Source of the DNA: CBCOTE01 sp965112965
GTDB lineage: Bacteria > Desulfobacterota > Desulfovibrionia > Desulfovibrionales > Desulfovibrionaceae
Reading direction: 5' to 3'
NCBI GenBank assembly: GCA_965112965.1
Contig: CBCOTE010000019.1
Span: forward strand, 62,001-126,000
Length of the DNA: 64,000 nucleotides
The stretch's first letter is position 1; every line of letters begins with the position of its first letter. The notes beneath the pieces were generated by a model, which ran no database searches, had not been told where the DNA came from, and worked only from the letters and a program-made list of their open reading frames with translations. This document shows positions 41,596 to 52,939 of this stretch, piece after piece. The position numbers and the translations under genes are program-made.

Positions 41596-44500
41596 AAAAA
41601 ATTAAGAAATGCATTATTTTTTTACAGTTATTTTTATTGTATTCCTAAATTTTAGGGTATCAGATGGTAAGAATTTATGTTTAAGTGCTATTTTCGTTGA
41701 AAACAAAATGTTTTCTAGTTATACTGACATATTTTTTTGTTTTTTTAATTCTACCTGTCAAAGTTCTGGTTCTTTTTTTTGTGAATAGTCTCTGCTAAAG
41801 ATCCGCTAGCCATGAGGTTAAGTCATTTTTAGCTGCTCCGCTACTTGACATGCTTAGTCATAGGAATATGTCGGGCTGGCTGACAAAGATTTTTTTGTTA
41901 TCGTGGTTGCTAAACAGCAACGCCTTCAGACACCAAGCCTCCGTTGCACACCTATCAGTATATAGCTCACTCCTAATATATACATTTTATGATTCGTAGG
42001 GCGGTCAGCAGAGCACCTGCCGTGATCACTAGACCATCGGGTCTGACGAGTTATACGATGACCATATTTACCTTGAAATTTTAACACACTTTTGGATAGC
42101 GCTATGTATTTTCAACATATGATTTTTGGTGGACCTGCTGGTCATTTGAATTAATCCAATGTGTGGGCATGCAATCGTGTAGAAGAATATTTTTTTATGG
42201 AGCCAGTCAGCATACAGGCATTAACGTCTATATGTGTGGTATTGTATTGAGTACGTGAGGATTATCTGTTAGTCACAAGATCTGTAAAAAGCAGGCTCCA
42301 AGCCTTGGTCTTTTAATATTTCTACCAACCCCATAAGTTTTGAATGCAGTCCGTATCCTTCGTAGCACGCTTTGATGGAGATCGTATCTGGGAAAGCAAT
42401 CTATAAGATCTGAATTTTTTTACTTGTCATCAAAGCTGTATTGCTGTAACTTTATTATTTAAACGACCTACCTTTAAAGCACAGGATCAAAGAGCGTGTA
42501 TTTTTTTGGCTGCGTCCATTTTTCAGTTATTTTGCCTGTTGCATGTCGCAGAACGCAGCTAATAGTAGATATATGTCGTCAGTATAACTAACTTATTAAA
42601 CTAAGGGCAATTAGAGCGTATTATTTTACTGGACTGAATAACGCTGTGTTGACGGCGTTGGCGTTGCTATCCTTCTAACAGATCGTGCCGCTGCCTATGA
42701 GTTTTTACATGGAAAATACACAGTATGCTGTATTGCACCTGTGATGACGTAAAAAAACTATTCATGCACCGCTAGATTTGAGAGTATGAATAATTGGCGT
42801 AGATTATTTGAGGTGAAGTAGCGGTGCAGTCTAAGAGTTTGTATTTAATAGTGCACATGTATGTTTTTTTAGCTAAGATGTCATTGTTCATAATAAAAGA
42901 GAGTGTTCAATACGGATATTATTTATTACATATTAATATTTTTTGCAATAAATAGCCTTATGTATTTTTTTGGCAATTGCTTGATACGAAGCTCACTGTT
43001 TATATCCCCGACCTACACTGCGATGGAATGTTGGTTACAAGATCGACTGAATGATGGGGTCTGATGTGCTTAGCGCTACCTGAAAGCGTTAGTATAGTTT
43101 ATCAAGTTACGTTTTTTACTAGAAATCATCCCAGAATATATGATTTTTATTTGTATAAAAAATATTGATTAGGAAAAATTATTTTTTGATTGACGTGGCT
43201 ATCTGATGGTTCGTTTTTTTATTGTCGCTAGCTATGGTATATTTGATGGACTTATAAGATACATCACAATTGATACAGTCTCACCGAAGATACTTATTGT
43301 TTGCTACTTATTCTCGTCCAAATGACAGCCGGCAAGATTTATGGGTCAATGCGGTTCAAATCTTACGATGAATTTTGTCTTTTTCTATCGAGCTTTTTTG
43401 CAGTTCTGGAAAAGGTGAAGAGTAGGCCAGCTTGGTGTGCGATATCCTGCATGTTGGGTTGCCTTTTAGCATATAGATATTCATTTTTTTTTTGTTGGGC
43501 CTCCTTATTTCCAATGACTGTCGAATGTTTTTTTGTTTCACATAAATTTGGTTAAGCGGGTGCTCATCACACTTAGCCGTTTCGGTATGGATGATGCCAA
43601 AATCAATTGCTATGGCAAAGGAATTGGTTTCTAGCTGGTGTAATTCGAATTTTACTGTCCAATCAAAATATTAGAAGTTTTTTGATATTTTACAAAAAAA
43701 TTGTTTATCTGTGAAGATGATAGACGGCGGGCAAGGTTCGCGGCCCATGACGTAGGTTATCTTCCTGAGCTGACTAGCGTCAGCATAATTATAGACAACG
43801 CGATGAGGAAGATCAAGTTGTTGGGTGTACAATTACCATTAGGACGTATGGATTGAAACCATCGTCAGGCAGTGCAATGCCCCATAACTTCTGTTTTTTT
43901 CTATCTATCCTGAGCATAGAATACGGCACAGTTAAGGTTACGTCTGTCATTTGACCACGACTTTTTGCCGAAGGTAAATCAAGTCGGCGCTGCCATTTTT
44001 TAACGGCTGGGTATTCTGTACTCCTCATAGGGCGATAGATAGGTTTTTTTGTGCAGTAAAAATTGTACACTATATACCGCAGCGCTAAGGTTTTTTGGTT
44101 CAGGCTCGGTCAGTTGCCGTAAAATGGTCGATGACAAGTCGACTAAATAGAAATAGGTGGCTACGTTATCGTTGTTAGGTGCTTCGTCAGGCATTTTCAG
44201 CCCACTAGTGCTATTTGACGAAAAAAATAAACTGTGTCTGAGGTTAAATTCAGCTCCTTTGGCCTTGTTTTCTGTTCCTTCCAGCACATAACGTAAGAAA
44301 ATATGTAATTGGTCTCCTAGATCGGATGGTCTGCATTCGGCAATGGGTCTGTATGGCTACAACCGGTCTTTTCGGAGTTGCTCTGGTTAGGGTTGTTTAA
44401 CAGGCCGTCAGATGCGCATCGTGAAGATCGCTATGGCTTCTCGGGCTATGGCTCGCTCAGGTTTTGGCCAGACAGTGTTGTGCGGTGTAATTGTCCCCAA

Positions 44501-47500
44501 CGCCGGCGGCGATTTCTACGGATGGCATTGTTTTTTTGATCGGAAGGTATTGAGCGCCACGATAGTCGGACAAAAAATAGGTGTTATTTTTTGCAATGCT
44601 TAGGCCTAAAAAGTGGCGGCGATTTAAATACCACATGATGTATATGGTCACGGATGGACCTATTTGGCGTCGATCTTAAAACTAAAAAAGAGCGTGGTGA
44701 GGATTAATTCGCCAAATAGTCTGGCTAGTATATATCCGTGAAGTCGATTATGCTTTTGTTTAAGGCGCAACAATCTGTTTGGCATGCTTCTCATTGGTGG
44801 AAGGGTATCATAATGTAGCAAATAGTAAAAATAGCCCTTTACGGTTGTAGCATCACATCTAAGGTTTGATTTTTTTGTGGTTTTATCAGTGTTTCCGTCG
44901 TGTTTATAGCACCAGGCGGCTACCTGCCTGCGTGTAGCTTCTATGTCGGCAGTCAACCGGGCATACTAGACAGTGGGGCTCGCTTGCGCAGGATACATTA
45001 ATCAATTTCCGTGGATTGGGTATCTTTGGACGTCTGGGACGAAACGCCGATATGCTCGTCAGCGTTTATCTTGCATATTCTTCCAGCGTGTGTTTCCAAG
45101 GCGTTTTTTGTCGCTCCTCGTCTATTATGTTTTTTGGATTGGTTTGTATTGACCAGCCACTGAGATTTATTTCAGTAGATTTTCTTCTCCTTGCACATGA
45201 ATTGATCGTGATTATGCAGAAAAAATATATAGTCTAGACATAAAATTGGATGATATCATTGAAGAAGCAAGCCTAGACTTATTTTTTTTTAAGGCAGTAC
45301 AGACATAGTACGCCGTGCATACAGGCTGGCGTATCGATCAATGCATTTCGTGAATTGTTTGGATGCCATGAAAGACGTAAGTTACGATTAATTCGGGGTA
45401 AAAGGTTACTAATATATGGCGCACATAGTTTGGGTGTATCTGGTCCAGGTCATGGGTACTACGTCTGTCGAAGGTGGTGACTGTTTTGGTATGTATGAGG
45501 TGCTGTTTCAGGTAAGCAATAAGATTTATTAGTAAATTCTATGTCGAGCAGGTATAAATAGTTTAAAGTCACTTCGCCGTTAAACAGGCACAGAAAATCT
45601 AGATACAGCGACTTAAGGCGATCTAGGTGAGATTTTTTTGTCCTGCCAGGAGCCGGCTCGTGCGTTTCCAGATATCAGCTTGTCCTGCGGAGGTGGGTCA
45701 CGGTACGGTTTTGCGTCAATACGTGGCCATGAGGAGGCGGTTATATACACATTCGTTCTATAGCAGAGCAGATAACTGCGCCTTAATGGTGTTGAGAGTC
45801 GGCTTAGTGAGCAGAAAAACGGCGCTCAGAAGTTTGATAAACTGGTCTACATAGGTACACGTCTAGCACTATCTTAGGTTGATGATGTTGTCCAGATTTT
45901 AGTAGATCTTATGAGAGCGATGTAAGGCCAGCAAAGTGGTCCGTCCTGGTATATTTGTCTCGACAAAAAAAAGAAAATGCTTACATGTATTTAGAGATAT
46001 TCTTAGCTATTAGTTGTCTTTAATCCAGCGACCATATGTCTAGAGAATGAGATGCCTGTAGTAGTGTTTCTCATGTATGACGCATTTTGCACAAGGGCGA
46101 TAGGTAGGATCCCAGGTTATTCGTCATTTCGGAATAATGCAGCCTTGGTTTTAGCGCGGCGACGGAATTACGGGTTACTTCTGACCTGATGACGGTGTTA
46201 CTTATTATTGTGGTAGGTCGTGTTGGCCTTTTTTGATGTCATTGAGGATGATTGTAATATTGAGCCTTCTTTGTCCAAGCTGACTTAAAAGAGAATGTCG
46301 ATATTTTAAATATAATTTTTCTTATTGCGTTTGCCAATTGAGCCGGTACGCAGCGTTAGGTTAAACCATAAAGGACCAAATATATTTCAGGATACCCTTA
46401 ATATATCTTTGTCGATTTAGTATTCAGAATGCTGTTTTTTTGTTAAGTTTTTTTTGCGCTGCGCCAAGTGTCTTCCAGCTACTTTTTTTGGTGTATTATC
46501 GTTTTTTTAGATGCTTTTTTTATTGATCGGACTGAGGTTTACGGCTGCCATAAGTGGATGATGCATGTCAGAATTTATTCACGGAGTACGGCGTATCCTT
46601 ATTTAAGGCGAAGAATATCTGCAGGACCATCTAGCCGTGAGCCAACTCTAGGGAGAAGATTTTTATGCTGTTTTTTGTTGAGTGCAGGACGATGGTGGAG
46701 TTAAGACAGATAGTTAAAGTTGATAAGGATGTTACAAGCTTCATTCTATAGAGGGAGAGTCCAGGACATATTGAACCCTTATAATCTATATTAAAGATAA
46801 ACTGAAGCCGATGAACTTTTTCTTGAGCATCTTCTTTGTATTGTTATTGGGCAACCTTAATGCTTCGAGCTAATAGATATTGAAAAAATGCCCAGAAGTA
46901 TTTTTTTTGGAAGAACTCCGTAAAAGAATTTTTTGTCCGGTCATATAGTCGATTTTCCTAGATAATCTGTTCTTTTAGGCTAGATTTATTTTTTTGTGAG
47001 ATCGTATTTAGAGATAATTTTTTTGCCTTTGTATGTTCCAACTAGTACAATGAGTTTTGGAGATTGGTGAGCTCGTTGTGTAAGTAAGACAGTAGTTGAG
47101 AATGAAATTTTAGTTCTATAGCAAAACTTGTGATTTAACGAATGAGCCCGCGGTCCTTTTCAATATACTGCCGCAGGTATTTCGGTTCAGATTTTTGATT
47201 ATCAACTCCATTATCGCATCTAGAAATATCACAATTGGTGACGGCTAGATTTTTTGCCGTAGACTATATAGTTTTTTTCTTAATGTCGGTCTTGACACAA
47301 AGATTTTAAGAGGACTGTGATAACCGATACGTTCCGGCCTCTTCACATTCTCACAGTCTCTTCGTAGCTACCGTAGATCCAAGCTTGATTTTTTTATGGC
47401 AACAGTTACTGAGAGTTAGGCAATGAGCGTTAATGTTTAGTTTTTTTATCACCGTCAAGATCGTACCAAAGATATCGGATCCGGCCCATGACTGGCCATT

Positions 47501-48258
47501 AGCCTTAACTGAGGAGGCGACTCAGACGCTCATGACTAGAATCAGGGAGATGTTATATAAATTTTTTGTTTTTCTATATTTTTTTCTGTGCGTCCTTGAT
47601 ATCCATGAACAGGGTTGTAGCTCTTGCGGCTGGATACGATGTTTTGTTAGGTATAAGTTGACGCTTAGATAATTGAGATTACAATGGCCATTTTTAGTCG
47701 TTGTTTAAGACATCATTTTAGTCACGGAGACATTGGCGTTGATTGTGTTAGATATGTAGGTCTTAAGGTCTACCTCGTAGAACCGGATGTTTAGTTTATC
47801 CACCACTGGCCACATATTTTTTGTCGTTGTATGTAATTGCTGTCGAACCTAGTGTTGTTCGTCGTTGAACGTAGCATTTTGTCTTTAAGGCTTTCCTTGT
47901 ATAGATTATACGTTTTTTGATCTTGACTACTATTTTGTTTTTTTGTTTTCGATTTTAAGAAGTTGAAGCCGGCGCTCGTGAGGGGTCATGGAACGAGGAG
48001 TAGATAGGCTCAGGACAGGGAGCAGGCGATAGTCAATCCAACAAGGATGTACTGCAGAATCTTTCTCCCTCCTATAGAAGTACAGAAGTCGGCTGAGCCG
48101 GTGGGTAACGCGTCAAGCTTTCGGGAGAAATCGATTTCATAGTTGAGCTCTACATATACATATTCCAGGAGAATTACAATATCCGTGGAAAAAATAGACC
48201 AGCTACTGTTTAGCGTGGGCCGGATAGGCAAAGGGTAAATCGTTAGAATGGATTTGCA
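41596..48258. other. Gene-free decayed DNA (6.7 kb)
   Basis: No intact gene is visible. Clearer traces lie on the minus strand at 43813-44287. Two overlapping frames read HKKTYLSPYEEYRIP upstream, then MTDVTLTVPYSMLRI and KLWGIALPDDGFNPYVLM, which look like one protein split by a frameshift, family unknown. Other pieces are at 44660-44956 (-), 47433-47600 (+, SDPAHDWPLALTEEA) and 48010-48231 (-, ending in a hydrophobic KILQYILVGLTIACSL). The subregion 41600-43300 is especially A/T-rich and carries many T6-T8 runs. AAGAGGACTGTGA (47308-47320) and TCACAGTCTCTT (47351-47362) form a hairpin with one bulge. Confidence 0.5.
41998..42062 (+). pseudogene. Possible tRNA relic (Val- or Asp-like)
   Basis: GGGCGGTCAGCAGAGCACCTG continues to GCC, then TGATCAC, then ACCATCGGGTCTGACG, in the order of acceptor, D arm, anticodon arm and T arm of a tRNA. 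The block GAGCACCTGCC is a common tRNA D/anticodon-stem sequence. The T loop is destroyed and no closing acceptor strand pairs with the 5' end, so it cannot fold as a tRNA. It lies 0.4 kb after tRNA-Ala on the same strand, so it may be the remains of a neighbouring tRNA gene. Chance similarity is possible. Confidence 0.35.
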
Positions 48259-49401
48259 TCAGGCCGGATCATGCCAGGCTGCTAGGGCTTCGCATACGCG
48301 ATTAATTTGTTTCTCCGAAAGTTCAGGGAACATGGGCAGAGAGAGGATGCGGCTGGCTAGAGCCTCGGTGACAGGCAATCCCGCTGGGTCGAGGAGGTTG
48401 CGGTTGGAATAGGCGGCTTGGAGATGCACTGGGGCCGGATAATGTACGCCTGTGGTAACTCCAGCTATGGCAAGGTGCCTAGCCAGGGCGTCGCGTGCCA
48501 GGCTCTGGATTACATAGAGGTGGTAGACGTGTTCGGCGCCGGACAGCTCCCAGGGTAGAACTAGACCCGTGTTTGCGGCGGCCGTGGTGTAGCGCTGTGC
48601 GATATCCCTGCGGCGATCGTTGTCCGTGTCTAAATAGGGCAGCTTAACACGCAGTATAGCAGCCTGGAGTTCATCTAGGCGGGAATTGAGGCCCGGTATG
48701 GTTGATATATAGCGTTCTCGCCAGCCGTACTGCCGGATTTCGCGCAGTCGGTCAGCTAAATCGGGATCGTTGCAGACTACGGCGCCGCCGTCGCCTAGAC
48801 AACCTAGGTTCTTAGTAGGGTAGAAGCTGAAAGCGGCCACGTGGCCGAAGCCACCCACCCGTTGACCGTGCAATCGTGCGCCGTGGGCCTGGGCGCAATC
48901 TTCCACTACAGCCAGGCTATGATGGCCGGCAATAGCCATTATGGCGTCCATAGCTGCGGGATGGCCGTAGAGGTGCACTGCTACTATGGCGGTGGGCCGC
49001 AGTTTGGAGCAAGACTGACGTCTGTGCTGGATAGCGGTCTCCAGCCGGTTGGGATCAATGGTATAGGTGGCTGGGTCTACGTCCAGGAGCAAGGGCACAG
49101 CGCCAGTGCGTTCTATGGCTGCTACCGTGGCTACAGCCGTATGGGAGACCGTAAAAATCAGGTCCCCCGACTTAATCCCTAAGCCGCGTAAGGCCAACTC
49201 CACGGCATCGGTGCCATTGGCTACACCAACGGTGTGTCCTGTTCCACACCAGGCCGCAAATTCCTTTTCAAACGCTTGTACCTCTGGCCCCAGGATGTAC
49301 CAGCCGCTAGTTAGTACCCGCTGTATGGCGTCGTCGATGCCCTCCTGGTGGGCTAGATAGCTGGCCTTGGGATTGGTCTGGGGGACGGGTAAGATAATCA
49401 T
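48259..49401 (-). CDS. DegT/DnrJ/EryC1/StrS-family sugar aminotransferase
   Basis: This is a PLP-dependent aminotransferase of 380 residues that most likely makes a nucleotide-activated amino sugar for the surface glycan. The PLP lysine is Lys197 in FSFYPTKNLGCLGDGG. Asp168 in VEDCAQAHGA contacts the cofactor ring, and GVANGTDAVELALRGLG (59-75) forms the phosphate-binding start. Further family segments are GPEVQAFEKEFA and LNSRLDELQAAIL. Length is normal. It follows a dead GT4 gene on the same strand and is the last intact gene of the glycan cluster. The sugar substrate cannot be assigned (ArnB-, QdtB- or WbpE-like are all possible). Confidence 0.92.
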   Translation of the reverse strand: MIILPVPQTNPKASYLAHQEGIDDAIQRVLTSGWYILGPEVQAFEKEFAAWCGTGHTVGVANGTDAVELALRGLGIKSGDLIFTVSHTAVATVAAIERTGAVPLLLDVDPATYTIDPNRLETAIQHRRQSCSKLRPTAIVAVHLYGHPAAMDAIMAIAGHHSLAVVEDCAQAHGARLHGQRVGGFGHVAAFSFYPTKNLGCLGDGGAVVCNDPDLADRLREIRQYGWRERYISTIPGLNSRLDELQAAILRVKLPYLDTDNDRRRDIAQRYTTAAANTGLVLPWELSGAEHVYHLYVIQSLARDALARHLAIAGVTTGVHYPAPVHLQAAYSNRNLLDPAGLPVTEALASRILSLPMFPELSEKQINRVCEALAAWHDPA

Positions 49402-49439
49402 GAGCGTTATTTTTGGCCGAGACGGTCGACCCGGAAGGA

Positions 49440-50340
49440 GAAATTATATATTAGTTTAGAGGTGGTCTAGTTTTTTTTGATAAGGACGCGAGAACGGATA
49501 GTGGTGTCCTGAGTGGATTAGGCAGGCCTGAGTTAGTAGCTACGATGTAGTCGGCCTGCCTGAATAGTGGATAGTGTATGGGGACGATGTCCTTCCACAC
49601 TAACTTTTGGGTGGCACATGGGGGCAGCCATTTTGAAAGACTATCATGTGACGGGTCAGCTGGATAGAGTTATATTGTTGGTAAAACCAGTGAAGATCAG
49701 TCGGCTATCGCACTGCTTCATCCTATCCAGCTGGTTGTAGGCCTGGAGTAGGATGGTGGCGGGGCGGCTCACACGATTGACCATTGTGGCAAGATAGGGA
49801 TGTCTGCGAGTTGTTGCGATAAGGTTCTAGATGCATGTACGCTATCTGCCATGACTAGACCGACGGCAATGCCCAAGCTAGTCTAGAGCAGGATGGGATG
49901 GTGAAGATAGTGCGGAAACTGGTCGTAGTGTCTTCGTGTTCTCGGTCAAGATGGCTTGCTGCATGGGGTAGGCTGGCTAGTAAGTTTCAGCAGTTTTGAT
50001 TAGCCGTAGAGCTTGCGCTATTCCAGGCCGAAAGCGTGAGTGATGGTCCACTCAGCCTCAAAGCTCGGGTTGATAGTTTGCTAATTCTGTGCTTATGGGC
50101 AGGACTGTGGTAGATTTTGAGCAAATTAGCGATGCCGGCAGTGGTTTGGATTCAATCTACCACGCTCTGGGCAAAGTGGCTGACTAGTTAGCGATACCTC
50201 CCAGTGATTTTCAGTGAAGTTTAGTTTTTTTTAGTTACTAACTGTAGGACAGTAAGCTGGTCTAATGAGCCTTGCAGACTGTGAGCGGTGATAGGCTTGC
50301 TGCAGCCCTGTGTATGGGTGTGGTTCTTTTAGCCTTCGCT
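49440..50340 (-). pseudogene. Decayed GT4 glycosyltransferase gene inside the glycan operon
   Basis: On the minus strand, shifting frames give pieces in GT4 order. HYLHHPILL comes first, then LGIAVGLVMADSVHASRTLS with QQLADIPILP (49782-49900, end of the acceptor domain). PATILLQAYNQLD and RLIFTG (about 49700-49765) follow, then LFRQADYIVATNSGLPNPL with SVLAS (about 49470-49590), matching the donor-site region (usually PS..EGxPNPLxEAMA.G.PVLAS). Several stops and frameshifts separate them, and the EX7E glutamates are not preserved. It lies between the acyltransferase-3-like gene and the aminotransferase gene, all co-directional. The assignment rests on pattern reading only. Confidence 0.5.
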
Positions 50341-50345
50341 CATAA

Positions 50346-51491
50346 CTATTCGCCTTTGATATATCCGTCGATTAGTTGATTTCCAGTTAGCCACTTCATG
50401 CCGGGTAGTCGGCGTAGTCCGGCCACTAACAGCAGGCTTATAATGTACACCATAGTTGCGGTGAGGGCTAGCCCTAGCACTCGACTTCCCACGGCGGTTT
50501 CAAAGAATTGGACATGTGCGCCCAACGTGGCCATGATTTTGCGTACCAAATCAAAGGCTAAAGCCGTGCCTAGGGACAACGGTGCCAGGAGAATAATAAA
50601 TGTTCTGCCGTGTAGATAACAGGTCTCTGGTAGGGCCTCTAAGACCGTAAAGATACCTACGGTCATGGCTAAGATGTTTAACGTCTCCTCTTTGACGAAG
50701 ATGGCAGATTGAGGCGTATGCTGGAGGTAGAGATACTGGTTGGCTACTGTGGTGAAGGTCCAGCCCGTAGTCCACAGAATTAGCCCAGCGGTCAGAGCTG
50801 TTCGACCCCGGAAGGCCCGGCGACTGAGGGCTCTACCTAGGGTGAAGTAGCCGCCCCAGGTGGTGAACATAGTCAGCGGAGTACTGAAATGAAATCCTAG
50901 AAAATCATTGCACAGAGCATTACCTGAAACCAACAGGAAGCATAGTCCGGCAAACCAGTCTAGCAACTGTGGCTCGCCCAGGGCTAGACGCTGTAGGAAA
51001 GGCGTGGCTAGGAGCAATTGAAGGAGCGTATAGGCTAGCACGAAGTGCTCAACCAATCGACCGTTCAATAGAGCCGTAGCCAGTTGCCCAGGAGAGAGGG
51101 TGAAGTCAGAGGAGGTTTTGATGCCGTAGACCGTGTAGACGAAACTCCATCCGAGCAATGGTAGGCCCAGGCCAGCTAACCAGCGTCGGTAAAAAATATT
51201 TAAAGGTGCTATAGCGGCAGGTTGCAAGAGCCAGGCCCCGGCAGCCATAGCCAGCAGCGGCCCGGCGAAGCGTACTGTTGCGTTGGCCGCATTGGCCATG
51301 GCCCAGGCCTCTGGATTTCTAGTCATGGCGGAGAGATACCTGTCTGTGAGCTGCAGAGTTACTAGAGCCGGCACAGCCAGAATGGTCATAGCTAAGAGCC
51401 GTAGTGGTTCCCTTGGTTGCCAAATGCTGGCCTGCGGTATTAGGTCTAGAGACGGAGTAAATATGGATACGGCCTGGGACGGTATGGTCAT
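50346..51491 (-). CDS. Acyltransferase-3-like polytopic membrane protein
   Basis: This 381-residue protein has about ten hydrophobic segments. It resembles the acyltransferase family 3 (OafA/OatA-type) membrane domain. Features are RFAGPLLAMAAGAWLL (about 74-89); FYRRWLAGLGLPLLGWSFVY, equal to the Rr..ri..P.l.ws.iy pattern; the segment after EHFVLAYTLLQLLLATPFLQ; and GGYFTLGRALSRR. It may move an acetyl group across the membrane onto the glycan. The catalytic His expected near the first helix is not evident, so activity is uncertain. Its start overlaps the upstream SGNH gene by four bases, and OafA-type enzymes join exactly these two modules. A DUF-type glycan membrane protein is the alternative. 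Confidence 0.6.
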   Translation of the reverse strand: MTIPSQAVSIFTPSLDLIPQASIWQPREPLRLLAMTILAVPALVTLQLTDRYLSAMTRNPEAWAMANAANATVRFAGPLLAMAAGAWLLQPAAIAPLNIFYRRWLAGLGLPLLGWSFVYTVYGIKTSSDFTLSPGQLATALLNGRLVEHFVLAYTLLQLLLATPFLQRLALGEPQLLDWFAGLCFLLVSGNALCNDFLGFHFSTPLTMFTTWGGYFTLGRALSRRAFRGRTALTAGLILWTTGWTFTTVANQYLYLQHTPQSAIFVKEETLNILAMTVGIFTVLEALPETCYLHGRTFIILLAPLSLGTALAFDLVRKIMATLGAHVQFFETAVGSRVLGLALTATMVYIISLLLVAGLRRLPGMKWLTGNQLIDGYIKGE

Positions 51492-52939
51492 GGGGTTGAT
51501 TGGATCTCGCAGGCCGGGAGCTTAATTAAAGTTGGAACTATGGCTTTGGCCAGTAGGCCGTAGCCAGCGGATGTATAATGGCTCTGAATACGAAAATGAA
51601 AATATTCCAGAGGATCTGGCCGGCTGCTCAGGACAGGATCTCCGTCTATGATGGGTAGACCTAGGGAGCGGACTAAGCCCAATACGTCGTCGCGGTGGTT
51701 ATAACGGCCCGGCGGTAAGGCATCGCAGCCTTTATAGCGGCCCCAGCATGGCAGGTACATGAATATCAGACGACCACCCAAGGAGGCTACGACACGCTTG
51801 GCTTCACTTAAGATGTCGATCAATAAGGAGGCCTGCTCTTGAAAACATTCTGGATTGCGACCCGCATAAAGCGCGGCCTGGCGTTTCGTCTTAGTGTCAC
51901 TGCCCAGGCCGGCCATGAAGCGCAAGTGAGCGATTTTGAGTATATTAAGCCAGGGCCACTTATGCCCTAATTTGTAGCCCGAGGGCTGAGTAGGCAGGTT
52001 AGCATTGATGTATTCACTCCAGACATAGTCAATCTGTGATTGGCGAGATATGAGGTTCTGATGTGAGCTGTCTTGTAAATAGGCCATGAGCTGTGGGATT
52101 TTGCGCTCATTAGCCAGGTTCATCAGATCGTTTTCCTCAGTCCATAGCCAGATTACAGTGCTGGGCATGAGGGCCGGACAGTACTCTTTGAGAGCAGCAA
52201 GCTCTGAGAGCGGGCCGAAGCCGCTGATACCCAGATTGGCCACTCGGAGCCCCTGAGCGGTTAGGCGGCCGGCAAAATTTTCTTCGCGTTCTACACATAC
52301 GCCCTGGACATAAGAGTCGCCTATGAGGACTAGATCTACTGGACTTTTGTCCCAGACCTTCGGGGGATTATTGAAGCCGTGCTCGTCGCTAATATAAGAA
52401 ATATAGCGGCCAGATTCGTTGCAGAGCACAGTGAGTTTATTTGCGATAAGGCCTATAGGGTAGATTTTTTCGGCATGGCCGGCATTGAGTTTTTCCCAAT
52501 TGAGAATGGAGCTGAACTCAGGGTAAGCATCGATACATTTTTTGCGTAAGTCCAGGACTACGTCAAGCTTTGGTCGGCGATCGAAAGCTTGTCCACATTT
52601 TTTGGCTGCTGAGGCTAGATCCAGGTAGATTTCATCACCCTTAAAGAAAAAGATTACGATATCGGCCAGGATCAAGAATAGGCCCACAGAGACCATGGTC
52701 AGGAGGTAGTTAGCACGTGCCTTAGGTGTCCACTGCCAAGCCCAGACTGTGAGAGTCAAGACCGTGCCGAAGAGTGCGCAGAAGACAATGGAAGGCTTAA
52801 AACCATGTGCTAGGCGGTTGAAGAGCAGAAAGACGAGTACTCCGGCGAGGAACATAGTGAATACAGTGTGCATTAGCGCTAGCGGTCGTGAGGCCCTGGA
52901 CCTGGCCGGACTGACGGGAGGGAATGACGCGTTCGTCAT
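51488..52939 (-). CDS. Membrane-anchored SGNH/GDSL hydrolase-like protein
   Basis: This 483-residue protein has three N-terminal hydrophobic helices (about 22-42, 49-68 and 79-99) and a large soluble, probably periplasmic, SGNH domain. Block I is VLIGDSYVQG with Ser209, block II is NLGISGFGP (about 235-243), block III is TEENDL with Asn270, and block V is HYTSAGYGLLA with His454. An Asp/Glu-x-x-His is not clean (FRIQSHY), so the acid partner is unclear. Proteins of this kind attach or remove O-acetyl groups on polysaccharides. It overlaps its neighbours by four bases on both sides, in the middle of the glycan operon, next to the acyltransferase-3-like gene. Confidence 0.8.
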   Translation of the reverse strand: MTNASFPPVSPARSRASRPLALMHTVFTMFLAGVLVFLLFNRLAHGFKPSIVFCALFGTVLTLTVWAWQWTPKARANYLLTMVSVGLFLILADIVIFFFKGDEIYLDLASAAKKCGQAFDRRPKLDVVLDLRKKCIDAYPEFSSILNWEKLNAGHAEKIYPIGLIANKLTVLCNESGRYISYISDEHGFNNPPKVWDKSPVDLVLIGDSYVQGVCVEREENFAGRLTAQGLRVANLGISGFGPLSELAALKEYCPALMPSTVIWLWTEENDLMNLANERKIPQLMAYLQDSSHQNLISRQSQIDYVWSEYINANLPTQPSGYKLGHKWPWLNILKIAHLRFMAGLGSDTKTKRQAALYAGRNPECFQEQASLLIDILSEAKRVVASLGGRLIFMYLPCWGRYKGCDALPPGRYNHRDDVLGLVRSLGLPIIDGDPVLSSRPDPLEYFHFRIQSHYTSAGYGLLAKAIVPTLIKLPACEIQSTP

